A stretch of 64,000 nucleotides of DNA from Flavisphingopyxis sp963800335 (GCA_963800335.1 CAWDAN010000001.1:248001-312000), one strand, 5' to 3'; numbered from the stretch's first letter, positions 28,783 through 40,165 are shown. Notes: generated by a model not told the origin, from the sequence alone. Made by a program: numbers and translations.

Positions 28783-30055
28783 TCAGCGTTTGCGCTTGAG
28801 TTCGCGCCAGCCGATGTCGCTGCGGTGGAAGCCTTCGGGATAGTCGATTGCATCGACAGCCTTATAGGCGGCGTCGCGCGCCGACTTGATCCCGCGCCCC
28901 GTTGCGACGACGTTGAGGACGCGCCCGCCGCTCGCGACGAGCTGCTCGTCGGTCATCGCGGTGCCCGCGTGGAAGACCGTCGCGCCGGTGGCTTCGGCGG
29001 CGTCGATGCCGCCGATCGCGCCGACTTTCCTGGCTCGTCGGGATAGCCTTTGGCCGCGATCACGACCGCCAGCGCGGTGCGGTTGGCAAAGCTCGGCGGC
29101 GGCATCGTGCCGAGTTCGCCGTTGGCACCGCGAGCATCAGCGCGAGCAGGTCGTCGTCGAACCGCGCCATCAGCACCTGGCATTCGGGATCGCCGAAGCG
29201 GACATTGTATTCGACCAGCTTGGGACCCTCGTCGGTCAGCATCAGCCCGGCATAGAGCACGCCTAGTAAGGCGTGCCGTCCTGCGCCAGCGCCTGGACGG
29301 TCGGGCGGACGATCGTGTCGATCGCCTGCGCTTCGAGTTCGGGGGTCAGCACGCGGCGCCGGGCTGTACGCGCCCATCCCGCCGGTATTGGGGCCGGTGT
29401 CGCCGTCGAAAGCGCGCTTGTGGTCCTGCGCGCTGCCGAAGGCGACGAAATGCTTGCCGTCGGTCAGCGCGAACAGGCTGACCTCCTCGCCGGTCATGAA
29501 TTCCTCGATGACGACCGCCGCGCCCTTCTTGCCGAACCGGCCGCTGAAGATGTCCTCGATCGCGGCTGCCGCCTCTGCTCGGTCTCGGCGATCGTCACGC
29601 CCTTGCCGGCGGCGAGGCCGTCGGCCTTGATCACCACCGGCAGGTCGAACGCCTTCAATGCGCGCAACGCGCTGCCGAGCGCGCGGGCATGGCGAGATTT
29701 CGCGGTGGGGATGCCGACGCGCTCGCACAGTTTTTTGGTGAACGCCTTCGAACCTTCCAGCCGCGCCGCCTTCTTGTCGGGGCCGAAGACCGCGATGCCC
29801 GACCGCGCGGAGGTTGTCGGCGAGGCCGTCGACCAGCGGCGCCTCGGGCCCGATGACGACGAGCTCGATCGAGTTGCGAAAACAGAAATCGATGATCCCG
29901 CGATGGTCCTCGAGCTTCCAGCGGCGCGATCGTCGCGATGGCGGCAATCCCGGGGTTGCCTGGCGCGGCATAGAGGGTATCAGAGCGGAAGATTGCACCA
30001 GCTTCCACGCCAGCGCATGTTCGCGCCCACCGGAACCGAGCAGAAGGACGTTCAT
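28783..30055 (-). CDS. purD: Phosphoribosylamine-glycine ligase PurD, several frameshifts
   Basis: Start ATG 30055: MNVLLLGSGGREHALAWKL is the family N-terminus. The gene then changes frame several times but stays colinear: RGIIDFCFRNSIELVVIGPE, PLVDGLADNLR, VVIEEFMTGEEVSLFALTDG, AFGSAQDHKRAFDGDTGPNT, GGMGAYSP, YNVRFGDPECQVLMAR, and the C-terminus GRVLNVVATGRGIKSARDAA, ending GFHRSDIGWRELKRKR with stop TGA at 28783-28785. ATP-grasp enzyme of purine synthesis. At least five indels are required; as an essential gene it is almost certainly intact in the organism. Its ATG overlaps the xseA ATG on the other strand. Confidence 0.92.
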
Positions 30056-31481
30056 GGATCAGGCCCCCGATCAGGATGACAATAACGGCAACGCGCCGTT
30101 TTCGGCGTCTGGCGGCTGGTAGCCAGACGCGCGGGGGACAATGCGCCGCCGCTCGGCGTCAGCGAAATCTCGGCGCTTGAAGCGCGCGGTCGAGGAACGC
30201 TTCGGCCATGTCCGGGTGCGCGGCGAGATATCGGGCTATAAGCGCGCCGGCCTCGGGGCATGTCTATCTGTGCCTCAAGGACGACAATGCGGTCATCGAC
30301 GCGGTGATGTGGAAGGGCTCGGCAGGCGCCTCGCCTTCGCGCCGCAGGACGGGGTCGAGGTGATCGCGACGGGGCGGCTGACGACCTATCCGGGCCGGTC
30401 GAAATACCAGATCGTCATCGATTCGCTCGAGCTTGCGGGCGAAGGCGCGTTGATGGCGCTGTTCGAGAAGCTCAAGGCGAAGCTCGCTGCCGAAGGACTG
30501 TTCGTACCGCGACGCAAGCAGCGACTTCCGTTCCTGCCGCGCACGATCGGCGTCGTCACCTCGCCGACCGGCGCGGTCATTCGCGACATCCTCCACCGGC
30601 TCGCGGATCGCTGCCCGACCCACGTCCTCGTCTGGCCGGTCCGCGTCCAGGGCGACGGCGCGGCGGCCGAGATTGCCGCGGCGGTGCGCGGGTTCGATGC
30701 GATCGAACCCGGCGGCGCGATGGCGCGGCCCGATCTCGTCATCGTCGCGCGCGGCGGCGGCTCGATCGAGGACCTGTGGGCATTCAACGAAGAGGTCGTC
30801 GTGCGCGCCATCGCCGACTGCCGCATTCCGACAATCTCTGCGGTCGGGCACGAAACCGACACCAGCCTTGCCGACTATGCCGCCGACCTGCGCGCGCCGA
30901 CGCCGACGGCTGCGGCCGAAATGGCGGTGCCGGTTCGCGCCGAATGGCTCGGCACCGTGCGCGAGCTCGGCCTGCGCGCGCAGCGTGGCCTCGTCCGCCA
31001 GCTCGAACGCGCGGGCGAACGGCTGCGTGCGCTCGCCCGCGTCATCCCCAGCCTCGATCGTCTCGTCGCGCCACAGCGCCAGCGGCTCGACGACCAGGGC
31101 GAACGCCTCGCCCGCGCACTCGGCCAGCGGCTGCTGCTCGCACGCCAGGTTTATGCGCGCTCGGGTGATCGTCTCGCGCCCGTCCTGCTCGACCGCCTGC
31201 TGCGCCGCGACCGCGACCGGTTGGCGAGCGGTGCGCGCGTCCTCGCCTCGCTCAATCCGCGCGCGATCCTCTCGCGCGGCTATGCGATGGTCACCGATGC
31301 CGCGGGCAAGGTTGTCGCCAGCGCGGCGCGCGCCCGCGCCGCTGGCGCACTGACGCTCCAGTTCGACGACGGATCGGTCGCTGCGCACACCGGCGAGGGC
31401 GATCCGCCTCGCGCCGCACCCGCCCGCGCGCCGCGCGCCGCCAAGCCTGCGCCCAAGGGGCAGGTCGACCTGTTCGATTAG
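30054..31481 (+). CDS. xseA: Exodeoxyribonuclease VII large subunit XseA, several frameshifts at the 5' end
   Basis: ATG 30054 follows AGAAGGACG. MDQAPDQDDNNGNAPFSASG is followed by frame changes between about 30110 and 30330 (recovered pieces: SEISALLKRAVEERF, GHVRVRGEISGYKRA, KDDNAVIDAVMWKGS, RLAFAPQDGVEVIATGRL). From there one frame runs to 31481 with RTIGVVTSPTGAVIRDILHR, LVIVARGGGSIEDLWAFNEE, AVGHETDTSLADYAADLRAP, ILSRGYAMVTD. OB-fold N-terminus plus catalytic domain and coiled region as expected. About 475 residues. Confidence 0.93.
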
Positions 31482-31569
31482 GGCGACGAGGAGGCGCGGC
31501 AGCGTTTGCATGGTGCGCGCGCATCTGCGATAAACGCTGCAGAACGACCCTGAAACTGGACAGACACCG

Positions 31570-31779
31570 ATGTTGATGAGCAACCGGGGCCGCGTTGCGC
31601 GGCTTCATTATATGGGCAGCCACTATCGCGTCCTGACCGCGGGCGACCACGTCCTGTGCGCCGCGACCGGCGCGCCGATCCCGCTCGACGAACTCAAATA
31701 CTGGTCGGTCGCGCGGCAGGAACCCTATGCCACCGCGCGCGCATCGGTCGAGGCCGAGCTCGCCGCGCAGCGCGCGTGA
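31570..31779 (+). CDS. DUF2093 domain-containing protein
   Basis: 69 residues (ATG 31570; ATG 31576 possible). The entire protein matches the small alphaproteobacterial family: ARLHYMGSHYRVLTAGDHVL, CAATGAPIPLDELKYWSVAR, QEPYATARASVEA. The function is unknown. It follows xseA and overlaps the following M23 peptidase by GTGA. Confidence 0.88.
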   Translation: MLMSNRGRVARLHYMGSHYRVLTAGDHVLCAATGAPIPLDELKYWSVARQEPYATARASVEAELAAQRA

Positions 31780-32702
31780 TCGCCCTGCCGAGATCTGCCA
31801 CTGTCACGGCGCGCATCGTTGCCGGGTTCGCGACGCTGCTGCTGACGACGACCTGCACCGTCGTGCCCAAGCCGGCAGCCGAAGCGCCGCCGCCGGTGGC
31901 GGTTCCCCGGCCAGCTCCTGCCATCCCGATTGTCCAGCCGCCCGCCCGCCCGTGGAACATTGCCTCGGCCAGCGAGCAGGGCGCGGTCCTGCGCGGCGTC
32001 GCGCCGTCGGGAACCGTCGCGCTCAGCCTTGATGGCGACGCAGTGCCGATCGCCGAAGACGGCGCGTTCATCATCGCGTTCGATCGTGACGCTCCGTCAT
32101 CCGAAACGCTCACTGCGACCTTCGCCGACGGCCATAGCGACAGCCGCACGATCGCGATTGCGCCGGGCCGCTGGGATATCCAGAATATCGACGCGTCGCT
32201 GACCGGCGGCGTATCGAGCGCCGAATTCCAGCGCCGCCGCGCACCCGAGCTTGCCCGGATCAATGCCGCGCGCGCGCAGGCCAACGCCGTCGACGGCTGG
32301 CGGCAGGCCTTCATCTGGCCAACCGACGGCCGCATCACCGGCGTGTTCGGTTCGCAACGGATCTATCGCGGCACCCCCGCCAGCTATCACAGCGGCGTCG
32401 ATATGGCGGGCGCCGCCGGCACGGTGTTTCGCGCGCCCGCCGACGGCGTCGTCATCCTCGCCGCCGACGAACCCTTCACGCTCGAAGGCCGCCTGCTGAT
32501 GATCGACCACGGCCACGGCCTCAACAGCGCCTTCCTCCATTGCTCGAAGCTCTACGTGACCGAGGGGCAACAGGTCCGTCAGGGGCAGCCGCTGGGGGAA
32601 ATCGGCTCGACCGGCCGTGCCACCGGTCCGCACCTCCACTGGAGCATGAAGCTCGCCGGCGCCCGAATCGACCCGCGTAAGCTCGCCCGCCCCGCGCGAT
32701 AG
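31776..32702 (+). CDS. M23 family metallopeptidase (LytM-type), lipoprotein or secreted
   Basis: 308 residues from GTG 31776 (GTGA overlap with DUF2093 stop). N-terminal hydrophobic signal (ARIVAGFATLLLTTTC) with a possible lipobox. The C-terminal peptidase domain shows GRITGVFGSQRIYRGTPASY, HSGVDMAGAAGTVFRAPADG (zinc His/Asp), LMIDHGHGLNSAFLHCSKLY and GRATGPHLHWSMKL (HxH zinc/catalytic motif). A probable peptidoglycan hydrolase or divisome activator in the envelope. Confidence 0.9.
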   Translation: MIALPRSATVTARIVAGFATLLLTTTCTVVPKPAAEAPPPVAVPRPAPAIPIVQPPARPWNIASASEQGAVLRGVAPSGTVALSLDGDAVPIAEDGAFIIAFDRDAPSSETLTATFADGHSDSRTIAIAPGRWDIQNIDASLTGGVSSAEFQRRRAPELARINAARAQANAVDGWRQAFIWPTDGRITGVFGSQRIYRGTPASYHSGVDMAGAAGTVFRAPADGVVILAADEPFTLEGRLLMIDHGHGLNSAFLHCSKLYVTEGQQVRQGQPLGEIGSTGRATGPHLHWSMKLAGARIDPRKLARPAR

Positions 32703-32984
32703 GCAGCTTGCCGTACCGTTAGGCACCGCTCGCGTGGCTCACGCGACAAGGCGATTTGGGCTGCTTCACCATCGCCGAACCAATTTGCCTAATGGATTCA
32801 ATGGATACGGCAGATGTCTGTGCCCTAGGCGAAGCGTGACAATTTTGAGACAGTACCGAAAGAAATAGGTTTCCGGCCCCCGGCTCCATTTACGCCACTG
32901 GGATAAATTGGCAGATAGCGCGGTAATTCACATGGCTTGGTGTGATCCGCATTTACCCAATTGAATTCTAGCAAGGGGATGAAC
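32703..32984. promoter_or_regulatory. Upstream region of the TonB-dependent receptor
   Basis: 282 bp of AT-richer sequence with no gene. It should hold the receptor promoter, but I see no convincing -35/-10 pair. An AAGGGG ribosome binding site is at 32973-32978. Confidence 0.3.
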
Positions 32985-35900
32985 ATGAATACCATTACGC
33001 AACGCAAGGCGGCCTTTAAGGCGGGCTCGGCGCTCCAGGCGCTGTCGCTCCTCGGTGCCGGCATCTTCGCCGCAACCGCATTTGCCGCCCCCGCCATGGC
33101 GCAGGATACGCAGGACGCCAGCGTCGGACCGATCGAAAGCCAGGACGCTTCCACGACGGACGCATCGGGTTCCGCTTCGACGGGCCAGGGTATCGTTGTT
33201 ACCGGTTCGCGCATGCGCAGCCGAATCTCCAGTCGGCCAGCCCGGTCACGGTGGTCGCGCCGAAGAATGCTCAGACCGGCACGACCCGGGTTGAAGATCT
33301 CGTCAACTCGCTGCCGCAGGTCTTCGCCGGCCAGGGTCGGAACGATCGCCAACGGCGCCACCGGTATCGCGACGCTGAACCTGCGCGGTCTCGGCTCCGA
33401 GCGTACGCTGGTCCTGGTCAACGGCCGCCGCCTCGTCCCGGGTGACCCGACCACCTCGGCTGCCGACATCAACATCATTCCCGCCGCGCTGATGAAGCGG
33501 GTCGACGTGCTGACCGGCGGCGCTTCGTCGGTGTACGGTGCCGACGCCGTCGCGGGCGTCGTCAACTTCGTGATGGACACCGATTTCGAAGGCTTCCGGA
33601 TCGACGCGCAGTACGGCGTCTACAACCACAACAACCGCGCGGCAGCGCCGATCACCGAACGCGCTCGATGCGCGCGGCTTCCCCTATCCGACGCGGTCAG
33701 TCGACCGATGGCGGCACGTTCGACGTCACGCTCGCCTTCGGCGCCGGCTTCGATGATGGCCGCGGCCACGTCACCGCCTATGCCGGCTATCGCAAGATCA
33801 ATCCGGTCGCTGCAGGCCTCGCGCGATTACTCCTCGTGCGCGCTCTCTGGCTCGAGCACGGCGCAATCCGTGCACCTGCGGCAGTTCGTTCACCTGCGCT
33901 GGCTCGGCGACTTCGCCCACGGCAGCTGTTCGGCGATCCGACGGACGCAAGGCGATGGCCCGAACGGCGACCAGCCCGACGGGATTGCCAACTCGCTCAC
34001 GTCGACCATTTTCAGTTCGGCCCAACGGCCGCTTGCTGGCCACGGCTTCACCCGCGTTCAACTTCGCGCCGACGAACTACCTCCAGCGTCCGGATGAGCG
34101 CTACACCGCCGGCGTCTTCGCCGAACTACGAGATCTCGAGCGCGCTTCAGCCCTACATGGAATTCATGTTCATGGACGACCGCACGATGGCGCAGATCGC
34201 CCCGTCGGGTGACTTCGGCAACACGCTGTCGCTCAACTGCGACAACCCGCTGCTGGGCGCGCGCAGCTCTCCGTCGATCTGCGACGAACGAGAACCTGCT
34301 CGTCAGCCCGAGCCCGGACCATGCGTTCAACGTCGTCGGCAATCGCCGCTGCTGAAAATGCGGCGCGTATCGACCGCGGCCTCGGTGAACCGCTTCCAGA
34401 CGACGCCGTTCGCCTTCGTCGATCCGACCACCGGCAGCACCTACAATCGCGGCTTCGCCCAGATCCTGCGCCGCAACGTCGAAGGCGGCGCGCGTCAGGA
34501 CGATCTGCAGCACACCGAGCTATCGTGGCGTGATCGGTAGCAGGGCGATCTCGGCTCGGCATGGACCTACGACGCCTATTACCAGTATGGCCGTACGAAC
34601 TTCGCTGAAACGTACTCAACGACTTCTCGGTCTCGCGCCTGAATCGTGCGCTCGACGTCGTGACCGACGCCAACGGCAACGCCGGTCTGCCGTTCCGCGC
34701 TGGACGGCACGGACCCGAACTGCGTGCCCTGGGACATCTTCTCGCCCGGCACGGTGCCCTCGCAGGCCTGCGCTGAACTACCTCCAGATTCCGGGCTTCC
34801 AGCGCGGCATCAACAGCGAGCAGGTCGCCAGCGCGTCGGTTACCGGGTTCGCTCGGCGAATACGGCGTGCAGTCGCCATGGGCCGATGAAGGCGTCGGCA
34901 TCGTGTCTCGGCGCCGAGTACCGCAAGGAAACGCTGGAGTTCTACTCCGACATCTCGTTCCAGACCGGCGACCTTGCCGGCCAGGGCGCGCCGACGCTGC
35001 CCGTTTCCGGTTCGTTCGACGTCAAGGAATTCTTCACCGAAATTCGCGTTCCGATCGTGCAGGACAGCTGCATCTACGATGTCACCCTCACGGGCGGTTA
35101 CCGCCATTCGGAATACAGCACGGGAGCGAACGACCGACACCTACAAGATCGAGGGCGAACTGGCGCTGACGCCGGACATCCGCTTCCGCGGTGGCTACAA
35201 CCGCGCCGTCCGTGCCCCGACGGTGCAGGATCTCTTCGCCCCGCAGCGCGTCGCGCTCGACGGTGCGACCGACCCCTGCGCGGGTCACGCCGATCGGTGC
35301 CGACGACGGGCTGTCTTGCCCAGGGTCTCTCCGTGGGTCAGGTCACTCGCGGAGAACCCGGCGCAGCAGTACAACGGCCAGATCGGCGGCAACGTCGACC
35401 TGATCCCGGAAATGGCTGACACCTACACGGCGGGCGTGGTGCTGACGCCGCCGTTCCTCCGCGGGCTGTCGATCAGGCGTCGATTACTTCAACATCCAGG
35501 TGAACGACGCGATCCAGGGGATCGGTGCTGACACCATCGTCGGGCAGTGCACCAACACCGCCGATCCGTTCTTCTGCGGGCTGGTCCATCGTGACGCTCG
35601 GGTTCGCTGTGGCGGACCCCGGATGGCTTACGTGGTCGACACGTCAGCAGAACATCGGTCGGCCAGCACCCGCGGCATCGACGTGAACGCCGCTTACCGC
35701 CGACGATGGGCACCTCGGGCGCCTGAACCTCAGCTTCATCGGGACCTGGCTGGACGAATCTCGTACCGACACCGGGCGTTCTGGGCCGGACAACCCGGTG
35801 CGTTCGACTGCGCCGGCAACGGCTGCGGGACGCCGAACCCCAAGTGGCGCCACCAGATGCGCGTCGGGTTCGACATTCCCTACGGCCTCGGTGCTTCGGT

Positions 35901-36191
35901 GCGCTGGCGGTACTTCGACTCGGTCAAGCAGGACATCACGAGCGAGAATCGCACGCTCACGGTGGTGCAGCCGGCGACGTCGATCGGCGGTCAGCTACTT
36001 CGATCTGGCTCTGACCTATGGCGTCGGCGAACTACAAGTTCCGCCTCGGCGCGAACAACCTGTTCGACAAGTCAGCCGCCGCTGGCCGGGTCGCAGGCCT
36101 GCCCCGCGTGTTCTGCAACGGCAACACCTACTCGCAGGTCTATGATGCGCTGGGCCGTTACATCTACGCCGGTGTCACGCTCGACTTCTAA
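32985..36191 (+). CDS. TonB-dependent receptor, heavily frameshifted
   Basis: ATG 32985 (AAGGGG at 32973-32978, spacing 6). N-terminal signal (GAGIFAATAFAAPAMAQD), TonB box-like GQGIVVTGSRM, plug domain (RVEDLVNSLPQVFAGQ, NLRGLGSERTLVLVNGRRLV, DVLTGGASSVYGADAVAGVV) and then a beta-barrel in fragments across all frames (YEISSALQPYMEFMFMDDRT, GEYRKETLEFYSD-type strands, LTGGYRHSEYSTG, RGGYNRAVRAPTVQDLFAPQ, VRWRYFDSVKQDITSEN, FRLGANNLFDK, RYIYAGVTLDF at the C-terminus, aromatic last residue). Length fits a ~1,065-residue receptor. More than a dozen indels; because the fragments remain in order without premature loss of homology, the breaks are probably errors rather than decay. Confidence 0.88.
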
Positions 36192-36213
36192 GCGTCGACA
36201 TGATGAACTTGAG

Positions 36214-36246
36214 AATGGCGGGCCGTTTCGGCCCGCCATTTTCATT
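36214..36246 (+). terminator. Intrinsic terminator after the TonB-dependent receptor
   Basis: AATGGCGGGCC (36214-36224), GTTTC loop, GGCCCGCCATT (36230-36240), followed by TTCATTT. It lies 23 bp after the receptor stop. The following oxygenase gene therefore needs its own promoter or read-through. Confidence 0.82.
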
Positions 36247-36294
36247 TGTGCCGACCGTCCAGCCGTCGGAATCCCCTGATAGCGTTGTCATGCC

Positions 36295-37816
36295 GTGACC
36301 CACGACGAAGCCCAGGCTGCCCTAAGTGGTTTATCGCTCGACGATCCAGCGACGTTGTTTCGGGTCGGTATCAGTTTGCTCAACGCCGATCGTCCTCGAG
36401 GAACTGCTTGAGACCGCGAGAGCGGCCGCATTGCGCCACCGCGCCAACCCCAGGCTTCAACAACTGCTTGGCCTCGCCGCGCGCGCCACCGGGCACAGCA
36501 GGCTGGCGCTCGATGCATTTGACCGCGCAGCACGACTTGCGCCCGCCGATCCGCTGATTGCCCACAGCCATGCCCGCGCCGCTCTCGAAGCGGGGGAGCC
36601 GGCCACGGCCTTGTTCGATCGTGCGGCACGGTTATCGCCGCAGGATGCGTCGGTTGTTCTGGGTCGTATTGCCGCCATCGCGGCCGCCCAGTCGGTCGAT
36701 GCAGCGATCGATGTGCTCGCCCCGATCGTCGGGAAGAATGCGCTGTGGTTCGAGGGTCATCGCACGCTGGCTCGGCTGAAGGGTCAACAAGGCTTCGATC
36801 CTGCTGAAAGCGTCACCCAAGCGCTATCGCAGCATCCGGACCAAATAGATTTGCACCGCGAACTCATCGCAATCCGGCTTGAGGCGCGCGACCTCGACGG
36901 GGCCGACAACGCAGCAAGCATCGCATTCGCGCGATTTGGGGACCAGCCTTGGCTCGCCGAATTGTGTGCGCACATTGCTTCCGAACGCGGCGCATTCGAC
37001 CAGGCCGACAAGCTCTTTATGGCATTGGGCCCGGCCCGTTCTCTTGGTCTGGTGGCGCAGCGCGCGCGTCATCTGATCCGGTCCAATCGGCCCGAACGCG
37101 CAATCGAATTGATCGAACCATGGATTGAAAACGACGACGACCGGCTGCTTTGGCCCTATCTGGCGCTGGCCTGGCGGATGACAGGCGACCATCGCTGGAC
37201 CTGGCTTGCCGGCGATGAGCGACTGATCGGCGTTTACGACCTGGGCGATCAGGTGGGCGATCTAGCTGTGTTGGCGGATCACCTCCGCGGGCTGCATAAC
37301 GCCAAGGGTGCGCCACTTGATCAGTCGGTCCGTGGTGGGACGCAGACCGACGGAAATCTCCTCCTGCGCGACGAGGCCCCGATCACGGGTCTGCGTTCAA
37401 GGATCCTTGAAGCGGTCGCGGATTATATCGCGCAACTGCCGCCACCCGAAAGCGGCCATCCCTTCCTGATCGCGACGCGTTCGCCGGTGCGCATCGCCGG
37501 ATCGTGGTCTGTTCGGCTGGTCGATGACGGGTTTCACGCAGATCACATCCACAGCCAGGGCTGGATCAGTTCGGCCTTTTATGTCTCGCTGCCTGGCGGG
37601 CATGATTCTGCGCAATGCCAGGGCAGTGAAGAGGGTTGGCTCAGTCTTGGTGAAGCGCGGGACCTCGTGCCCGAACTTGCCCCGGTTCGCCTGGTCGAGC
37701 CCAAACCCGGTCGGTTGGTGCTATTTCCATCGATCATGTGGCATGGTACGCGCCCATTTCCTGCGGGCGAGCGGCTGACCGTCGCGTTCGATATCGCCCG
37801 TCCCCAGCAAGGTTGA
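36295..37816 (+). CDS. TPR-containing putative 2OG-Fe(II) oxygenase, one frameshift near 36398
   Basis: GTG 36295 gives VTHDEAQAALSGLSLDDPAT, then an extra base near 36398 shifts the frame; the rest (EELLETARAAALRHR onward) runs to 37816. Residues ~40-330 are TPR-like helical repeats (QQLLGLAARATGHSRLALDA, FDRAARLAPADPL). The C-terminal ~120 residues form a double-stranded beta-helix oxygenase: LVDDGFHADHIHSQGWISSA (iron-ligand histidine region), FYVSLPGG, and LVLFPSIMWHGTRPF with ERLTVAFD (distal His and 2OG-binding Arg). Its position between receptor and sulfotransferase suggests a role in modifying a peptide or surface component. The substrate is unknown. Confidence 0.85.
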
Positions 37817-37820
37817 ATTC

Positions 37821-39705
37821 ATGGCTTCACGTCCCGTTTCTCCGAAGGTTCCGCCTCCGGCACTACTCAAAGCGCTGCATACGATGCGTGCGGGTGACAT
37901 GGAATTTGTCCTCGACATCGTCGATTTCGGCTCTGCCCGACGCGGCCGATCGCGCGCCGTACCTGGCACTTGCCGGACAGGCCGCCTTGCGCCTCAATCG
38001 GGCCGACAGGGCCATCGGTTATCTTGTCGACTTGCTCGCTTTGCATCCTGACGATCGCGCGACCAAAGCCAACCTGGCGAATGCCCTGCTCGGTGTCGGG
38101 GATTTTGCCAGGGCGCTCGAAATTGTCGCGGGCGCTCCCGAAGCGTCGCTCGCGCGTATCGAAGCCTATATCCATCAGCATCAGGATCGGCTCGATGAAG
38201 CTGTTCCGGCCTATCGGCGTGCGATTGCCGCCGATGCGAATGACCTCGCGAGCTGGAACAACCTCGGCAACGTGTTGGCCCAGCTCGGCGAAGTCGATGA
38301 CGCAATTCGCGCCTTCGAGCGCGCGATCACTTTGGCACCCGCAGATATTCCGATTTACCTGAATCTCGCCGACTTGCTGATGCGGTCGGATCTGCAGGAG
38401 GCGCGTCTCAGGACGCTCAAGGACGCTCAAAGCGTTGCTCCCGAAAATCCACAGGTCCTGACCGAACTCGGGCTCGCCTATGCGGCAAATGACGATCTCG
38501 AGAACGCTATCGCGACGCTTCGCGAGGCGATTGACCGGTCGCCCGATTTTGGTGCCGCTCAGCTCGAACTGGGCCTCATCTTCGAAACGCTCAATCGCGT
38601 CGACGACCTCGCCGCGCTGGTTGAGCAGAGCAATACAAAGGATGCCCCTCCCGAGCTGTCGTTCCTCCTCGCATGGCAGGCGCGCCGCGAGGGGCGCTTC
38701 GACGATGCCGCGGCGCTCGCGGAGGCGATTCCCGAAACGATCCTGCCGCTGCGCCGTTATCACCTGATCGGTGGCATCGCCGACCGGCGCGGCGATGCGG
38801 CGACCGCTTTCCCCGCCTTCGAGCAGATGAATCGAGAGGCCGTGGCGCTATCGCCGCCGCTTGCGGGGCCCAGTTTTCGTAGCAAGGTCGAGGCCGATTT
38901 GGCGGTCTGGACCGATGACTGGGCGGCCGGCTGGGTCAATGTCGAATCCGCCGACGAGTTTCGTGATCCGATCTTCCTCGTCGGTTTCCCGCGTTCGGGC
39001 ACGACATTGCTCGATACCATGTTGATGGGCCTGCCGACCCTGTCGGTGCTCGAAGAACGGCCGATGGTCGCGCGCACGCTCGCGCTCCTTGGCGACGACG
39101 CATTGCCGACGCTGACGCCCGATCGGATCGGCGAATTGCGCGCGGCCTATTTCGAATATGCCCGCGAATATGGCTGGGCGGATGATCGTTGGCTGGTCGA
39201 CAAACATCCGCTCAACATGGCGCGCGTCCCGTTCATCCAGCGACTGTTTCCCAAGGCGCGCTTCATCCTTGCCGAGCGGCATCCCTATGACGTCGTATTG
39301 AGCTGCTTCATGGCGAACTTCCAGCTCAACGTGGCGATGCGCAGCTTCACCTCGCTCGATGAGGCCGCAAAGACGTACGATGCAGTGTTCTCTGCGTGGC
39401 ATCGCGCCCAGGCGCTTTTACCCGTCCAATCGCACGCGGTTCGCTATGAACGCCTCGTCGTCGACTCGGCTGCCGAGCTCACTCCGCTGGTCGAATGGCT
39501 TGGCGAAGAATGGCATGACGATCTGCTCGATCATCAGCAGACCGCCAGCGCGCGCGGCCGCGTACGAACCGCCAGCTACTCTCAGATCGGTGAAAAGCTC
39601 TACACCCATGCGAGCGATCGCTGGCGTCGCTACAGTGACCATCTGGCGCCGGTGATGCCGATCCTGCGCCCCTGGGCCGAGCGTATGGGATATGAGACCG
39701 AGTAA
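37821..39705 (+). CDS. TPR-containing sulfotransferase family protein, one frameshift near 37930
   Basis: ATG 37821 (MASRPVSPKVPPPALLKALH). The frame changes near 37930 and then runs to 39705. Residues ~40-330: TPR repeats (LPDAADRAPYLALAGQAALR, LNRADRAIGYLVDLL, DLASWNNLGNVLAQLGEVDD). C-terminal sulfotransferase domain: FLVGFPRSGTTLLDTMLMGL is the PAPS 5'-phosphosulfate loop, WLVDKHPLNMARVPFIQRLF, FILAERHPYDVVLSCFM and RGRVRTASYSQIGEKLY give the 3'-phosphate region. About 627 residues. This arrangement resembles tyrosylprotein-sulfotransferase-like bacterial enzymes. Four bp after the oxygenase gene, so co-expressed. Confidence 0.88.
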
Positions 39706-39708
39706 CAG

Positions 39709-39739
39709 CCCGGGGGGTAACGGTGAATAACCCCCCGGG
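39709..39739. terminator. Strong GC hairpin after the sulfotransferase gene
   Basis: CCCGGGGGGT (39709-39718) and ACCCCCCGGG (39730-39739) form a perfect 10-bp stem with an 11-nt loop, directly after the sulfotransferase stop and before a convergent gene. No U-tract follows, so it may be a stabiliser or a rho-dependent-end hairpin rather than a classical terminator. Confidence 0.5.
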
Positions 39740-39761
39740 GTAGCCGAAAGTCCTGGCGGCT

Positions 39762-40085
39762 CTAGTTCGACTTCGACCTCTGGTTTTGGATGCGCTCGGT
39801 TGCCTGTCGCTCGTCGGCGTGGATCCGTTTCCATTCGGCTTCGGTCGCGCACACGCGCTTCTTGGCCAATCGGGTGCCGACCACTTCCTGCCGGCGACAG
39901 ATCACCCGATCGGGATTATCGCCCTGTTGAGTGGCATCGGGGCTGGCGCGGCTGCTGTCGTCGTTGTCACGTGGAGCGTCGCCCGGGTTCGGTTGCGTGG
40001 ACGCCTGAGCCGGGGAAACTTGTTCATTTGCCAAGGCTGGGTGTGTGAGAGTTATCGCCACCGCGGCCATCAATAATGCTTTCAT
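39762..40085 (-). CDS. Small secreted protein with C-x-C spaced motif, paralogue 1
   Basis: 107 residues. Signal peptide MKALLMAAVAITLTHPALA, then a polar linker rich in S/D/Q (NEQVSPAQASTQPNPGDAPR) and a conserved C-terminal motif VICRRQEVVGTRLAKKRVCA followed by TEAEWKRIHADE. It is closely related to the next gene upstream (40166-40526) in signal, motif and even leader sequence (TTAGACAAGGAATACAGTC before ATG). Function unknown; the two cysteines could form a disulfide. I recognise the motif as common in sphingomonad hypothetical proteins. Confidence 0.75.
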   Translation of the reverse strand: MKALLMAAVAITLTHPALANEQVSPAQASTQPNPGDAPRDNDDSSRASPDATQQGDNPDRVICRRQEVVGTRLAKKRVCATEAEWKRIHADERQATERIQNQRSKSN

Positions 40086-40165
40086 GACTGTATTCCTTGT
40101 CTAATTGGCCAAGCCAGAACTGGCACTTCGCACGCCAATGGTCAATTGGTCGCAGCGTGTTATGC

